From contig JAHEJI010000013.1 of the NCBI GenBank assembly GCA_024638965.1, positions 1-52,388 of the forward strand: a DNA stretch of 52,388 nucleotides, in the 5' to 3' direction. The notes beneath the pieces were generated by a model. That model saw only the letters and a list, made by a program, of their open reading frames with translations. It did no database searches and was not told the DNA's origin. The position numbers and the translations under genes were made by a program. Numbering within the stretch: position 1 is the stretch's first letter; every line of letters begins with the position of its first letter. The stretch comes from Planctomycetaceae bacterium (GTDB taxonomy: Bacteria; Planctomycetota; Planctomycetia; Pirellulales; Pirellulaceae). Below, piece by piece: positions 36,062 to 45,660 of the stretch.

Positions 36062-37468
36062 ATGAATGAGATTTCGGAAACCGCGACCAAGTCGCCTGTT
36101 CGAGTATTGCTGGTCGATAACGACAAAGACTTGGCGCGCGCCATGCATGAGAGTCTCGAGCGAATTGGCCTCGATTGCACCCTGGCAACTTCCGGCCCCG
36201 CTGGGTTCAAGCTATTAAGTGAAAACATTTACGATATCGTGGTAACCGATTTGATGATGAACGATATCGACGGAATGGGAATCCTCAAACAGGCCAAGGA
36301 GACTCAAGACGAAATAGAGGTAGTTTTGGTCACGGGTCATGCCACTGTTCCGCGAGCCGTCGATGCCATGCGTGAAGGTGCCTTCAATTTTCTCGAAAAA
36401 CCCATCACACCCAAGCGGCTGCAAGTGGTTGTCTCCAAGGCGGCGGATTCGGTGCGGTTGCGGCAACAAAATCAGCAACTTCTTACGCGGCTCGACGAAC
36501 GTTTCGGTTTTGAGAACCTGATTTACGCCAGCGATAGTATGAAAGGGGTCATCGATCGGCTACGTCGAATCGCTCCGACCGATGCGGGAGTCTTGATCAC
36601 CGGCGAAACCGGTACCGGAAAGGACGTCGTTGCTCAGGCAATTCATCAAAACAGTCCCCGTAAGAAGAAGCCATTTGTGGCCATCAATACGGGCGCCGTC
36701 GCCGAACATCTTGTCGAAAGTGAGCTCTTCGGCCACGTCAAAGGAGCGTTCACTGACGCTATTTCGGATCGACAAGGAAAATTCGAATACGCCAATGGAG
36801 GAACTTTGTTTCTCGACGAAGTCGGCGATATGCCGGTGCCAACACAGATTAAACTTTTGCGCGTGCTGGAAGAACGCGAAATCACCCGCGTCGGCGACAA
36901 CAAACCGATTCCAGTTAACGTGCGTGTGCTCGCGGCCACCAACAAGGACCTTGACCAGGAAATCGATGAAGGCCGTTTTCGCAGCGATCTTTATTTTCGA
37001 CTGAAAATCGTTACCGTTCATCTCGACCCATTGTCAAAACGCCGCGACGACATTCTGGTCCTGGCAGATTATTTCCGAAAACAAGCCAACAAAAAGAACA
37101 ACAAGAAAGTCAAGAGTTTTTCCCAAGACATTCGCAGGTGGTTGCTCGACTACCAATGGAAAGGTAACGTGCGGCAGCTCAAGAATGTTATTGAAAGCCT
37201 CGTCGTCATGGACATCGACGGCGTTCTCGACATGGACGACCTTTCACCGGACCTTCTCGATGATGTATCGACGGAATCACCAATCAAGACGGAATCAAGC
37301 GACGGATCTGATTCGCAACTTGTCGGCAAGTCTTTGAAGGAAATCGAAAAGTGGATTATCGAACAAACTTTAAAGCTGACAGGTGGTAACCGAGAAGAGA
37401 CTGCAAAGATCCTCGGTATCAGTGAACGAAATCTCTACCGCAAACTAAACGAATACGAACTGCGTTAG
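36062..37468 (+). CDS. NtrC-family sigma-54 response regulator
   Basis: I start at the ATG at 36062 (468 aa); the upstream TTG at 36047 is weaker. A receiver domain (about 1-130) has the acidic pair (VDNDKD), phosphorylation site D63 (VVTDLMM), the switch Thr (LVTGHATV) and Lys (FLEKPI). The AAA+ domain has Walker A ETGTGKD at about 180 and a sigma-54 contact loop that reads GAFTDA instead of GAFTGA. Walker B is TLFLDEVGD. A Fis-type helix-turn-helix (EETAKILGISERNLYRKLNEY) ends the protein. No histidine kinase is adjacent, so its signal is unknown. mutL follows 30 bp later on the same strand. Confidence 0.95.
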   Translation: MNEISETATKSPVRVLLVDNDKDLARAMHESLERIGLDCTLATSGPAGFKLLSENIYDIVVTDLMMNDIDGMGILKQAKETQDEIEVVLVTGHATVPRAVDAMREGAFNFLEKPITPKRLQVVVSKAADSVRLRQQNQQLLTRLDERFGFENLIYASDSMKGVIDRLRRIAPTDAGVLITGETGTGKDVVAQAIHQNSPRKKKPFVAINTGAVAEHLVESELFGHVKGAFTDAISDRQGKFEYANGGTLFLDEVGDMPVPTQIKLLRVLEEREITRVGDNKPIPVNVRVLAATNKDLDQEIDEGRFRSDLYFRLKIVTVHLDPLSKRRDDILVLADYFRKQANKKNNKKVKSFSQDIRRWLLDYQWKGNVRQLKNVIESLVVMDIDGVLDMDDLSPDLLDDVSTESPIKTESSDGSDSQLVGKSLKEIEKWIIEQTLKLTGGNREETAKILGISERNLYRKLNEYELR

Positions 37469-37498
37469 ATCGCGTAATTTTCCGGATCGAGTTCATCC

Positions 37499-39424
37499 AT
37501 GACTCAGCTGCAAACCCATCCAATTCGGCAACTTTCGCCCAGCGTGATTAACAAAATCGCAGCCGGTGAAGTCATCGAACGCCCCGCCAGCGTCGTTAAA
37601 GAGCTTTTGGAAAACTCCGTTGACGCTGGGGCAACGAAAATTGAAGTCAGCCTGGAACAGGGTGGAGCCGAGTTGATTCGGTTAACCGATAACGGTTGTG
37701 GCATTCCGGCGGATCAACTTGAACTCGCCGTCACCAGCCATGCCACCAGCAAAATTGAAGACGCGGACGATCTGTTTCGCGTCGGCACCCTTGGATTTCG
37801 CGGTGAAGCTCTCGCATCCATCGCAGAAGTCAGTCAGGCCTTGATTCGCAGTCGCACGACCGGTCAGGGCACCGGATTCGAGCTGGTGATCAACGGCGGC
37901 GTTCGCGAACCGATCGCTCCTTGCGGAATGCCGGTTGGGACGACGATTGAAATCAGGCAATTGTTCTATAATACGCCCGTTCGACGCAAATTTCTCCGCA
38001 CCACTCAAACAGAAAAAGGCCATATTGCCGAAGCGTTTACCCGGGTTGCCCTCGCCCATCCGGAAATCCAGATGACGTTGCTACACAACGGCAAAACGAT
38101 TCACCAGTTGCCAGGCACTGAATCCTGGTCTGAGCGAATTGGGGAGTTCTTTGGGCCTGAGATTTCCGACAACCTGATTCCAATCTCCAGTACCAATGGC
38201 GAGATCGCACTCAGTGGTTTCGTCGTTAATCCGTCAGTCAGCCGGGCCAATAACCGGATGCAGTATCTGTTTCTCAACAAAAGACATATCCGGGATCGGT
38301 CACTCCAACACGCCTTGAGTGAAGCCTATCGGGGACTGTTGATGACGGGCCGATTTCCAATTTGCTTTTTGCGGTTGAGGATGCCATTCGAAGCGGTGGA
38401 TGTTAACGTGCATCCTGCGAAACTGGAAGTTCGTTTTCAAAACGGCGGTCAAATCTACAGCCAATTGCTAAGCACGCTCCGAAACAAATTCTTGACCACT
38501 GATTTGACCGCGCACGCGAATCTCAATCACAGTTCGATCCAGCCGATCAGTGCTGATCGCCCGGTCCTGCCGCCTGTCGCTCAACAGGAAACGATCGCAT
38601 TTCAATCTTCAGCTCCATCGCGAGATTGGACTTCGCTTCCGCGAGAAGTTGTCAATCGTTCATCTGGGTCGACTTCAGATCCCGGTCCCAGAAAATTTGA
38701 TGAGTCCATTTTTCCGCAAGCCGATTCGGCTGCAGCTTGGAACTCACCCGAATCCGGAAATCAAGAATCATTGCAACACGAACGTATCGAGAGAGCTGAT
38801 TCGGCTCATTGGCAAACCGGTAAAGTGGCACCCGATCCGACGAACTTGAATCAGAGATCACTCGCACTCCAAGTGCACAATACCTACCTGATCTCGGAAA
38901 CCGAAGAAGGCATGCTTGTTATTGATCAACATGCACTTCACGAACGAATTATCTACGAGCAACTTCGCGAAAAAGTACTCGCGGGTAAACTTGAGACGCA
39001 GGGGTTATTGGTTCCTGAACCCGTGACTTTGCCGCCGACTGAGGCAGCTGCGGTACTTGAACAAAGTAACCTCTTGCGGAAGATCGGGATTGTGGTTGAG
39101 CCCTTTGGTGGGGACACGGTTTTGGTGTCGTCATATCCGGCGATGCTGGCTAATCACAACCCGGCTGAAATGTTGCGGAACGTCATTGAAAAACTTATGG
39201 AAGATTCGGCAAAACTGGATCAACGCGATCTAGTCGATGAGTTATTGCATATGATATCCTGCAAAGCGGCGATCAAGGCAGGTGATAAACTGACGCCCGA
39301 AGAGATCGACACACTGCTGGAACATCGTCAGTTATGCCAGGACTCACACCATTGCCCCCACGGTCGCCCAACTTCTCTCGTTTTTTCGCGTGAAGAGCTC
39401 GATCGACGGTTTAAACGGATTTGA
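37499..39424 (+). CDS. mutL: DNA mismatch repair protein MutL with endonuclease motifs
   Basis: A 641-aa MutL. The N-terminal GHKL ATPase is unmistakable: IAAGEVIERPASVVKELLENS, TDNGCGIP and TLGFRGEALASIA. A variable linker (about 340-455) follows. The C-terminal domain has the metal-dependent endonuclease motif DQHALHERIIYE (the DQHA-x2-E-x4-E pattern) at about 475, plus SCKAAIKAGD and CPHGRP. MutL of this type nicks the new strand itself, as in bacteria without MutH. mutS is not in the window. It is 30 bp after the NtrC-type gene. Confidence 0.96.
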   Translation: MTQLQTHPIRQLSPSVINKIAAGEVIERPASVVKELLENSVDAGATKIEVSLEQGGAELIRLTDNGCGIPADQLELAVTSHATSKIEDADDLFRVGTLGFRGEALASIAEVSQALIRSRTTGQGTGFELVINGGVREPIAPCGMPVGTTIEIRQLFYNTPVRRKFLRTTQTEKGHIAEAFTRVALAHPEIQMTLLHNGKTIHQLPGTESWSERIGEFFGPEISDNLIPISSTNGEIALSGFVVNPSVSRANNRMQYLFLNKRHIRDRSLQHALSEAYRGLLMTGRFPICFLRLRMPFEAVDVNVHPAKLEVRFQNGGQIYSQLLSTLRNKFLTTDLTAHANLNHSSIQPISADRPVLPPVAQQETIAFQSSAPSRDWTSLPREVVNRSSGSTSDPGPRKFDESIFPQADSAAAWNSPESGNQESLQHERIERADSAHWQTGKVAPDPTNLNQRSLALQVHNTYLISETEEGMLVIDQHALHERIIYEQLREKVLAGKLETQGLLVPEPVTLPPTEAAAVLEQSNLLRKIGIVVEPFGGDTVLVSSYPAMLANHNPAEMLRNVIEKLMEDSAKLDQRDLVDELLHMISCKAAIKAGDKLTPEEIDTLLEHRQLCQDSHHCPHGRPTSLVFSREELDRRFKRI

Positions 39425-39592
39425 ATCTGCCCCCGCTCCAATCACAATAACAAGGGATTTACCGACGTGAGTCACATTTGCATTTCGACAAATCGGACCA
39501 GATTCACCTATAATCGATACGATCAACGAATGTTCGCTTGACCAACTCCTCATTATCTAACCCGTCAAATTCCAAGAAAGTCTTGCCACCAG

Positions 39593-41095
39593 ATGATTTG
39601 CGTTAGCGTTGGTCGTGGTCGACATCGAATGATGATTGCGGAACACCATCACCTTGCCGAGCAGGGCGTTGAGTTGGTTGAGTTACGTTTGGACTATATC
39701 AGGCGACCTGTAAACTTGCGTCGTTTGCTTGATAACCGACCCTGCAACGTGGTGGCGACATGTCGCCGTCCGTCAGAAGGCGGCAAATGGATGCGAACCG
39801 AAGACGACAGACGAATTCTATTGCGCACCGCGGTCGCTGACGGTGCCGACTTCGTCGATCTTGAATGGGACATTGCTGACAAGATTCCCCGATATGGTGA
39901 AACCAAACGAATCATTAGCTACCACAATTTTGACGAAACGCCGGAAAACCTGGAAGATATTCATGAAAAGCTTTCCAAGCTTGATCCAGATATTGTCAAA
40001 ATCGCGACGATGGCCAATAACCCGATGGACAATATTCGCGCGTTAAGACTGTGTCGAGATTCAGACATTCCCACCGTCTCGTTCTGCATGGGCGAAATGG
40101 GCATGCCTTCCCGTCTGCTTTGCGGAAGGTTCGGCTCACCCCTATCCTATGCAACATTCCACGAAGATCGCCAAATGGCACCTGGCCAGTTAAGCTATCG
40201 GCAAATGGTCGATGAATTCGACTACGAAAACATCACCCATGATACAATCATCCTCGGCGTGATCGCGGATCCCGTCGGTCACAGTCTCAGCCCGATTGTT
40301 CACAATGCGTGCATCAAAAAAGCTGAGTTGAACATGTTATATCTGCCGTTTCGAGTCCCCAAGGAATACCTTGAGCCCTTTATCGAGAGCTGCCCTGAGA
40401 TGGGAATCCGTGGTCTGAGTGTCACGATCCCGCACAAAGAAAACGTCTTGAAGTGCATTAACGTTTTAGACGACGATGTCGCCGGCATTCGTGCCGCGAA
40501 TACCGTCATTTTCAAGGATGTGAATGCTTATGGATTCAATACCGACTGCAGTGCGGCTATAGAAAGTTTGCACGAAACCATGGCCGAACAGCTTGTCGGT
40601 GGCGCAGAATCGAGTGTCAATCCGATTGAGGGTCAGAGAATCCTGCTGATGGGGGCGGGCGGCGTTGCCCGAGCGATCGCTTTCGGGCTGAAGCGGGCAA
40701 AAGCACAGGTTTTCATTTGTTCGCGTGATTACCGAAAGGCCGAATCTCTTGCCGACAGTCTGGAATGTACTGCAATTGACTGGGCCTCTCGCCAGAATTT
40801 TGAATGCAAAGTCCTCATTAACTGTACGCCGATTGGCATGCATCCCAATCTTGACGAAACGCCGTTCGTGCAGGAATGGTTTAGCAAGCGAACCATCGTT
40901 TTTGATACCGTCTACAACCCCGAGCAGACACTTTTCATCAAACAGGCACGAAGCGCCGGGTGCGAAACGATCACAGGCGTTGACATGTTTGTCCGTCAGG
41001 CAGCCAAGCAATTCAAGATGTTTACCGGTCATGAAGCCGATCGCGAATTGATCCGGTATGAAATCAAGCGCGCGACAAGTGCGGCTCGTTACTAA
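39593..41095 (+). CDS. aroDE: bifunctional 3-dehydroquinate dehydratase / shikimate dehydrogenase
   Basis: A 500-aa fusion of two consecutive shikimate-pathway enzymes. Residues 1-210 are type I dehydroquinase, with SYHNFDETPENLEDI (catalytic His) and DIVKIATMANNPMDNI (Schiff-base Lys at about 136). Residues from about 220 are shikimate dehydrogenase: DPVGHSLSPIVHNACI, LSVTIPHKENVL with the catalytic Lys, GFNTDCSAA and the NADP loop MGAGGVARAIAF. This AroD-AroE order is also found in plants and some bacterial groups. aroK follows 11 bp later, giving three pathway steps in one short operon. The start is the ATG at the beginning of the AroD fold. Confidence 0.95.
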   Translation: MICVSVGRGRHRMMIAEHHHLAEQGVELVELRLDYIRRPVNLRRLLDNRPCNVVATCRRPSEGGKWMRTEDDRRILLRTAVADGADFVDLEWDIADKIPRYGETKRIISYHNFDETPENLEDIHEKLSKLDPDIVKIATMANNPMDNIRALRLCRDSDIPTVSFCMGEMGMPSRLLCGRFGSPLSYATFHEDRQMAPGQLSYRQMVDEFDYENITHDTIILGVIADPVGHSLSPIVHNACIKKAELNMLYLPFRVPKEYLEPFIESCPEMGIRGLSVTIPHKENVLKCINVLDDDVAGIRAANTVIFKDVNAYGFNTDCSAAIESLHETMAEQLVGGAESSVNPIEGQRILLMGAGGVARAIAFGLKRAKAQVFICSRDYRKAESLADSLECTAIDWASRQNFECKVLINCTPIGMHPNLDETPFVQEWFSKRTIVFDTVYNPEQTLFIKQARSAGCETITGVDMFVRQAAKQFKMFTGHEADRELIRYEIKRATSAARY

Positions 41096-41106
41096 GGCAG
41101 GTTTCG

Positions 41107-41631
41107 ATGAACCTGTACCTCATTGGCTATCGCGGAGCGGGAAAATCAACGGTGGCTCCATTGGTTGCCAAGCTGCTCGGTTGGACTTTTGACGATACCG
41201 ACGAACAAGTCGAGCTGTTAGCTGGCTGCCCGATTGCGCAAATTTTCGAAGAATACGGGGAAGCCTCGTTTCGCGAATGGGAAACGACCGTCCTTCAGGC
41301 CCTTGCTAATGAATCCAACATCGTCGTCTCCACCGGCGGCGGCTGTCCACTCTCAAAAACCAACCGCGGCATCATGGCGGTCACCGGTCGCGTAATCTGG
41401 TTGCGGGCCAAAGCAGACGTTCTCTGGGCACGGATCAGCCGTGACAAGAAAAATGAACATCAGCGTCCAAATTTGACGGTCGAGGGTGGGCTACAGGAAG
41501 TAAAACGCGTGTTGGACTCCCGATTCGCGATCTATGAGGCTTGTGCCGATTACACGGTCGATGTTGAGTCATTGTCACCGGAACAGATCGCGGAACGTAT
41601 CGCAAACTGGTGCGATCCTGTCGATAACTAA
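41107..41631 (+). CDS. aroK: shikimate kinase
   Basis: A 174-aa P-loop kinase that phosphorylates shikimate. Walker A is GYRGAGKST at residues 7-15, shikimate-binding DDTDEQVE and SFREWE lie at about 31-62, and the STGGGCPL glycine loop at about 79. RISRDKKNEHQRPNL is the flexible lid with the conserved Arg. Size and order are standard for AroK/AroL; the paralogue name cannot be told from sequence. It is 11 bp downstream of aroDE. Confidence 0.95.
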   Translation: MNLYLIGYRGAGKSTVAPLVAKLLGWTFDDTDEQVELLAGCPIAQIFEEYGEASFREWETTVLQALANESNIVVSTGGGCPLSKTNRGIMAVTGRVIWLRAKADVLWARISRDKKNEHQRPNLTVEGGLQEVKRVLDSRFAIYEACADYTVDVESLSPEQIAERIANWCDPVDN

Positions 41632-41830
41632 CCAATGTTGGAACAAGATCAGGAATACTTGTCCCAATTGTAGGCAAGGGAAACAATAATTCCGGCAAAC
41701 ACCCGATCTCGCTGCCCACTCAATCGTAACTGGACCGGTAAGAATTCAGGACGGACGCCATACCCGTTTTCGCAACAGCAAACACAATCGTTGTTTCGAG
41801 TAGGTACCGGGGACCGCCTAAAGCCAAAAA

Positions 41831-43138
41831 ATGCTGCTTTTCAATCTTAACAATTCGCTGCGCATTTTCATCCTGGCAGTCCTCGGTGCCGTCATTGCCG
41901 CAGCCATCAACTGGGCAATTTATCGTTGGGCTTATTTTCGTAAACGGTCAATCAGTCCCTGGCTCAAACTTGACGAAAAAGCCAAACCTCGGAAGTCAAC
42001 TGATTACGTTCCTGTTTTGGGTTGGTTTGGAGTCCGCCGTGACGCCGACGTTCACGGCAAAGGATTCTGGATCAGACCATTGCTGATCGAACTGGTCTGG
42101 ATCATCTGTTTGCCGCTGTTTTACAACTGGCACGTTGAGGGTGGACTTTCCGGAGGAGGCGTGGTGGGTGCGGCCAACGCTGCAACGATAGAAATCTGGT
42201 TCTTTGTCCAGACGATCTTGCTCGCTTTACTGACCGTCGCAACGTTTATCGACTTTGATGAGAAGACCATTCCCGACGGAGTAACCGTGACGGGTTTGAT
42301 TATCGCGCTCTTGGTGGCTGCGCTTGCACCCATGTCGCGGCTGCCGGTTTTGGTAAAAGGCGCGAATAGCTTTTTGCACTTTAATTCGCCGTTGGAATTG
42401 ACGGACTGGCATCAGGAAACGACCGGATTGGTCCTTGCTTTGAGCATTTTCACGATCTGGTATCTGGCTCTGCTCCCCAAAACAATCAACTTCCGGCTCG
42501 GTTTCTTCAAAGGGATCAAGATCATGATCGGAAGTGTCGTAAGACCGCGTCGCAAGACAAAAATTGACATCCGTTCCACGCCGCGCAAACCGTTGTTACT
42601 CACCAAAATTCTGACGGCAATCTGGCTTGTCGGCACAATTGCAATCTTTGTCGCTTGGCAAACGCTGCCAGCCATAAACAAAACCAGCCTGTTCAGCGCA
42701 TTCATGGGAATGGCGGCCGGTGGCGGTTTGGTTTGGACCGTCCGCATCATCGCCAGTTCGGTGCTTAATCAAGAAGCGATGGGTTTTGGTGACGTTACCT
42801 TGATGTTCATGATCGGAGCCTTTCTTGGCTGGCAACCATCATTACTGATATTCGGGCTGGCTCCGTTTTCAATGCTGTTGATTGCCTTGGCCTACTTTAT
42901 CGCGACACGCGACAACCAAATGGCATTTGGCCCATATCTTTGTCTAAGTACGCTGATTCTGATTCTGTTTTGGAATCCAATCTGGTCGGCTGTCGAACTC
43001 AGTTTTTTCGGGATCGGAGCAAAACCGTTATTGATTATCGGTGTCGGAGCACTTGTACTTATGGCCGTGATGTTATTTGGAATTCAATGGGTCAAATTCA
43101 AATTGTTACCAGAAGTTTATGACGAAGAACCAAATTAG
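41831..43138 (+). CDS. type IV prepilin peptidase-like (A24) membrane protein
   Basis: A 435-aa multispan protein. The two catalytic Asp motifs of the A24 family are recognisable: TFIDFDEKTIPDG (about 137) and AMGFGDVTLMFMIGAFLGW (the GxGD motif, about 319). The N-terminal segment (LGAVIAAAINWAIYRWAYF, then YVPVLGWFGVRRDADVHG) corresponds to the N-terminal domain of PilD-type peptidases, but the Cys pairs that bind zinc there are absent. It would cut prepilin or pseudopilin leaders and so serve type IV pili or type II secretion. The spacing between the two motifs is larger than usual because of a loop of about 60 residues. No pilin gene is adjacent. Confidence 0.82.
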   Translation: MLLFNLNNSLRIFILAVLGAVIAAAINWAIYRWAYFRKRSISPWLKLDEKAKPRKSTDYVPVLGWFGVRRDADVHGKGFWIRPLLIELVWIICLPLFYNWHVEGGLSGGGVVGAANAATIEIWFFVQTILLALLTVATFIDFDEKTIPDGVTVTGLIIALLVAALAPMSRLPVLVKGANSFLHFNSPLELTDWHQETTGLVLALSIFTIWYLALLPKTINFRLGFFKGIKIMIGSVVRPRRKTKIDIRSTPRKPLLLTKILTAIWLVGTIAIFVAWQTLPAINKTSLFSAFMGMAAGGGLVWTVRIIASSVLNQEAMGFGDVTLMFMIGAFLGWQPSLLIFGLAPFSMLLIALAYFIATRDNQMAFGPYLCLSTLILILFWNPIWSAVELSFFGIGAKPLLIIGVGALVLMAVMLFGIQWVKFKLLPEVYDEEPN

Positions 43139-43176
43139 AGTTAAAAGTTAAACGTCGTTTTGGCAAGGAAGCAGTT

Positions 43177-43716
43177 ATGGTGAGACTATTTGATTCAGTC
43201 TATGACGTGGTGGGTGAAGCGGGCAAAATCAGAAATCGACCTTACGGAATGATCGATGTTGTCGGGGAACGATTCGTAGCAATCCAGTTACGCCCATGGC
43301 CAAAACTGGTTTCAGGAATCGAGACCAAATGGGCCGACGGTTGGGGCAAGAAACGCAACCGCAAAAATCAAAGCCAAGTCTATTACAGCCAGCCCATCGC
43401 ACATCGCAACTATCTCACACTTTCATACGCCGTGACCACGTTGCAGACGTCATGGACAACGCTGTCACTCTCCCTTGCTTTGCTAGATTACGTCGCTTAC
43501 CTCAAAGGCTCTGACGCAATTCTAACCGAAGTCTCCAACAGCCGAATCTCTGATCGATTGATGCGAAGACTGGGCTACGAACCGCATCTGCTGGAAAGCA
43601 AGAAGCGTCATTGGATTAAGCGTTTCTATGGAGAATACACTGACAACCGATTGCTGAAACATAAATTGGGAATCTCTTTCAGATCTCCTGAAGCGGTCGC
43701 CGTCAAGAGTGCTTGA
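43177..43716 (+). CDS. hypothetical protein
   Basis: A 179-aa soluble protein of unknown function, with AAGGA six bases before its ATG. The N-terminal part is beta-rich (YGMIDVVGERFVAIQLRPWP). The C-terminal part includes a segment (LTEVSNSRISDRLMRRLGYE) reminiscent of the last strand and helix of GNAT acetyltransferases, but the acetyl-CoA loop is missing. It follows the prepilin-peptidase-like gene by 38 bp on the same strand. Confidence 0.65.
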   Translation: MVRLFDSVYDVVGEAGKIRNRPYGMIDVVGERFVAIQLRPWPKLVSGIETKWADGWGKKRNRKNQSQVYYSQPIAHRNYLTLSYAVTTLQTSWTTLSLSLALLDYVAYLKGSDAILTEVSNSRISDRLMRRLGYEPHLLESKKRHWIKRFYGEYTDNRLLKHKLGISFRSPEAVAVKSA

Positions 43717-43878
43717 GCTAGCACTTCGGGGCACTGGGTCGATCGCACGGTGCAACCACGAATCAGGTTGCAACTCATCCGATTGATGTTTACCGCCAAA
43801 AGTCTGCTTGCTAGAGTTCGCGGCGATAATGAAGTGGATTTTTCCACCCACAGTCCAAATGACGTGCCCCCTCAAGTC

Positions 43879-44916
43879 ATGAATTACTGTACGAAGCTAA
43901 TCGTCTTAATGGCTCTTCTGATAACGCCCGTTGCAGGTTGCCAACAACCCGTTTCCAACCAAGGTCCTCGCCAAGCGCTTTTTGACTTTCGTCGCCCAAG
44001 TCCTTTTGGTGGTGGCCAATCTCAACTTGCGTCGAATTCTCAACCGACCCAGATTCAGACGCGTACGCCTCAAGAGTATCAAGCTTACTCGAATCTTTCG
44101 ACACAAATAAACGACCTGAACCAGCGTGTGGGCGCGTTCGATATTGACAACCAGCAGCTGCACACCGAAATCGCTGGCCTCAAACAAAAACTTCAACTTG
44201 CCAACGAATACAATCTTCAACTCAAACAACAACTCTCCGACAACGCCAGCCGCTTCCAACAATTTCAGCTTGAGAAGTCGGCGACCGAACAACAACTTGC
44301 GGCCAGCCAACTCAAGCTTCAGCAGTTTGGCGGGCAAACCAATCTGCAATCGACTCAGTTTGCCCAACAGCAGCAACAGTTTCAAAACCAACAGCGTGAA
44401 CAATTCGCTCAATTCGGCGGCGCCGCTCCGACTCGTCTGGCTGGCACGGCCACAGTCCGAGCCAATAACAGCCTAATGAACCGGCTTAACCAAATTCAAA
44501 TTCCCGGTGGCCAAGCCAGGATGGATGGCGATGTAATTCGAATTGAATTTCCTTCCGACCAGATCTTTGTTCCGGGTACTTACCAGATTCAACCGGCGCA
44601 GGCACCCTTATTCCAAAACCTGGTCACGACCATTCGCCAGAGTTTTCCACGTCAGATTATTGGCGTCGAAGCTCACTGGGATAACACACCTCTTGCTCCA
44701 GCCGGCACGACTCATCATCAACTGACGGCAACTCAAGCTCTCGCGATTTTTGACAACCTGGTTCGATTGGGTCTGGCACCTGACCAACTGTTTACAATGG
44801 CAATGGGCAGCAACCGCCCGCGTCACCCGCAGGGAACTCGCGGTGGGATCAGTCCCAATCGTCGAATCGAGATTGTGATCTATCCAGAAACCTACGATAG
44901 CTCGGATACTCCTTAG
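43879..44916 (+). CDS. OmpA-like lipoprotein with glutamine-rich coiled coil
   Basis: Start at MNYCTKLIVL; the upstream open frame does not look coding. The lipobox is LLITPVAGC (Cys21), so the 345-aa product should be lipid-anchored. A Gln-rich coiled coil covers about residues 80-195 (LNQRVGAFDIDNQQLHTEIA, then long QQ runs). The C-terminal 120 residues resemble an OmpA/Pal peptidoglycan-binding domain: VEAHWDNTPLAP in place of the usual GHTD loop, SPNRRIEIVI at the end. The conserved Asp of the loop is kept (WDNT). This would tether the envelope to peptidoglycan or a related scaffold. Confidence 0.82.
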   Translation: MNYCTKLIVLMALLITPVAGCQQPVSNQGPRQALFDFRRPSPFGGGQSQLASNSQPTQIQTRTPQEYQAYSNLSTQINDLNQRVGAFDIDNQQLHTEIAGLKQKLQLANEYNLQLKQQLSDNASRFQQFQLEKSATEQQLAASQLKLQQFGGQTNLQSTQFAQQQQQFQNQQREQFAQFGGAAPTRLAGTATVRANNSLMNRLNQIQIPGGQARMDGDVIRIEFPSDQIFVPGTYQIQPAQAPLFQNLVTTIRQSFPRQIIGVEAHWDNTPLAPAGTTHHQLTATQALAIFDNLVRLGLAPDQLFTMAMGSNRPRHPQGTRGGISPNRRIEIVIYPETYDSSDTP

Positions 44917-44929
44917 ATCCGGGTACTCT

Positions 44930-45200
44930 TAATCCTGGTCGTAGTCTTAATCGTAGTCTTAATCATAGTCGTAGTCGTAGTCCTTGACCGTTGGCGACAA
45001 CAAAGGCGTCACTTCGGATTTCATCACTCCTTGTTGGATATTCGATGTTCAAGGACGTTTCACGCGAATTTCGAACGCCGAACATGGAATGCCGAAGGTA
45101 GAAGTTGTTATTGCAACCAAGTTCCGATTGAGATTTGACTTACAACCGTGCATGGATTGGGGACTAAGATTACGACTAAGACTATGATTAGGATTGTGAT
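44930..45200. repeat. inverted repeats of a TAATC/TAGTC-type tract
   Basis: A tract at 44930-44985 (repeated GTCGTAGTCTTAATC units) is largely the reverse complement of the tract at 45159-45196 (GGACTAAGATTACGACTAAG and following). About 170 bp lies between, including short echoed pieces such as GATATTCGATGTTC. It has no gene. Confidence 0.55.
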
Positions 45201-45470
45201 TTCCTCTCTTCGATTGGCTGTCGCTTTTCTTGACATCTGGCGTTTTTCCGACAGGTTTTCAACGAGATTGCACAAGTAATCGGGACGAAACGGCGGGCTT
45301 TCTTGAATCTCCAAATCGCCAACCGAGATCCATTTGGCGTTTTTCATCGGAATTCTCACGAAACGTCCCAACAAATATCTCATTTCGTCCGACTCGCAGT
45401 CTAATAGCAATTTTTTGCTTGCAATTCTCGCCCATTTGGCATAAATGTAGTTTTGTCCACTAATGTTCAT
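45192..45470 (-). CDS. uncertain small ORF
   Basis: An open frame from the ATG at 45470 encodes MNISGQNYIYAKWARIASKK and about 70 more residues (MRYLLGRFVRIPMKNAKW, LEIQESPPFRPDYLC) before it runs into the inverted repeat and becomes low-complexity (ILIIVLVVIL). The true end may be near 45195. The first 90 residues have protein-like composition, but I recognise no family and no ribosome binding site is strong. It may be a fragment cut by the repeat. Confidence 0.3.
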
Positions 45471-45522
45471 TTTTAAATCTTTTCGGTCGATGCTTGACCA
45501 AAGGTGTCAAACGAACCGATTC

Positions 45523-45660
45523 GAATTCGGGGAGGCCGGAATTCGGAGGTCGGAGGCCGGAGTTTCGGCCCAACGGGCCAGCCCAGGGCAACGCCCTGGG
45601 AAAAGTTTGAAACAAAACAAAGCCCCAACGGGGCGGCCCTAACCGAAACAGGTTCAGCAA
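45523..45660. repeat. REP-like palindromes upstream of Y1 transposase
   Basis: Contains several short palindromes: GGCCCAACGGGCC, CCCAGGGCAACGCCCTGGG and GCCCCAACGGGGC, directly before the transposase-like gene. The same types recur downstream of it at 46120-46400, the arrangement expected of REP sequences flanking a REP-associated transposase. Confidence 0.75.

Noticed and set aside
43177..43716. GNAT acetyltransferase
   Set aside because: Only the last segment resembles the family; the acetyl-CoA loop is missing.
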